Source of the DNA: a virus
IMG/VR virus record: IMGVR_UViG_3300026518_000042
Location: 1 to 30,371 of that record
Length of the DNA: 30,371 nucleotides
Direction: 5' to 3' (one strand)
Positions within the stretch are counted from its first letter, which is position 1. Each line of letters begins with the position of its first letter. The notes beneath the pieces are model-generated. The model ran no database searches. It had not been told where the DNA came from and was given only the letters and a program-made list of their open reading frames with translations. A program made the translations under genes and the position numbers. Below are positions 30,154 to 30,371 of this stretch, piece by piece.

Positions 30154-30371
30154 ATGAACATTGAAGAATTACAAGCTAAAGTTGAAGCAGCGCAAAAAGC
30201 CAATGCAGAACGTATCAAAGAAGCGGTACAAGTAGCGGCATTAGGTACTAAGTTAGCATTAGAAAGTAATGAAAATTTATTTAATGCCAAAGTTAAATTG
30301 GAAGTAAGAGCCAGCAATACCCGTAAGTTACAATCATTAGTTGATGAATGCGCTAAGATTGTAGAGTCTGT
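30154..30371 (+). CDS. Small helical early protein, truncated by window end
   Basis: 72 codons visible, then cut off by the window edge. Starts MNIEELQAKVEAAQKANAER and continues as Ala/Lys/Glu/Leu-rich helix (KEAVQVAALGTKLALESNEN, NTRKLQSLVDECAKIVES), probably coiled coil. Leader AAAAAGGTAACATT precedes the ATG, matching the other rightward genes. An antisense ORF overlies it but is a shadow. Function unknown. Confidence 0.6.
   Translation, partial: MNIEELQAKVEAAQKANAERIKEAVQVAALGTKLALESNENLFNAKVKLEVRASNTRKLQSLVDECAKIVES

Noticed and set aside
30129-30317. 62-aa minus-strand ORF at the right end
   Set aside because: It is antisense to a plus-strand gene that has a clear leader and helical coding pattern.

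Overview
The window is roughly half of the genome of an AT-rich, apparently lytic tailed phage (or a phage contig). It carries a complete head, packaging, lysis and tail-fibre module on the minus strand and the start of an early module on the plus strand. No integrase, repressor, transposase, tRNA, rRNA or CRISPR array was seen. The host is probably Gram-negative: there is a two-component spanin pair (inner-membrane Rz type plus lipoprotein Rz1 type) and an endolysin with a cleavable Sec signal. The host genus cannot be read from the sequence.

Layout, in the direction of minus-strand transcription (right to left): a small regulatory operon (28.2 to 27.0 kb: 59-aa protein, ribbon-helix-helix protein, ParB-like protein), a T5orf172/GIY-YIG nuclease gene with a tiny acidic ORF, the terminase pair (26.4 to 24.0 kb), a head-to-tail adaptor, a 1002-aa tail fibre, a cassette of small and large tail or adhesin genes (20.3 to 12.8 kb), a tightly overlapping lysis cassette (12.7 to 11.0 kb), the portal, small structural proteins, a scaffold-like protein, the N4-gp56-type major capsid protein, a terminator, and finally a 1.17-kaa lambda J-like receptor-binding protein with two small companions. 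The order terminase, adaptor, tail appendages, lysis, portal, scaffold, capsid resembles the late region of coliphage N4 and its relatives. The J-like protein downstream of the capsid gene and the large adhesin cassette are not part of the classical N4 plan. N4 affinity is therefore an inference from the capsid family and gene order, and the N4 hallmark (giant virion RNA polymerase) is not in this window.

The right end (28.8 to 30.4 kb) reads rightward with very small early-type genes, each preceded by a near-identical ribosome-binding leader and mostly separated by hairpins. Between the two divergent blocks is a 574-bp gene-free control region full of short repeats: eight GTTATAA boxes, three TGCATAC boxes at exact 21-bp spacing, a 17-bp exact repeat, a GGGTATACCC palindrome and a nested hairpin. 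It is the best candidate for an origin, operator array or transcription switch. Sigma70-like promoters can be read in several minus-strand gaps, which suggests that host RNA polymerase transcribes the late genes.
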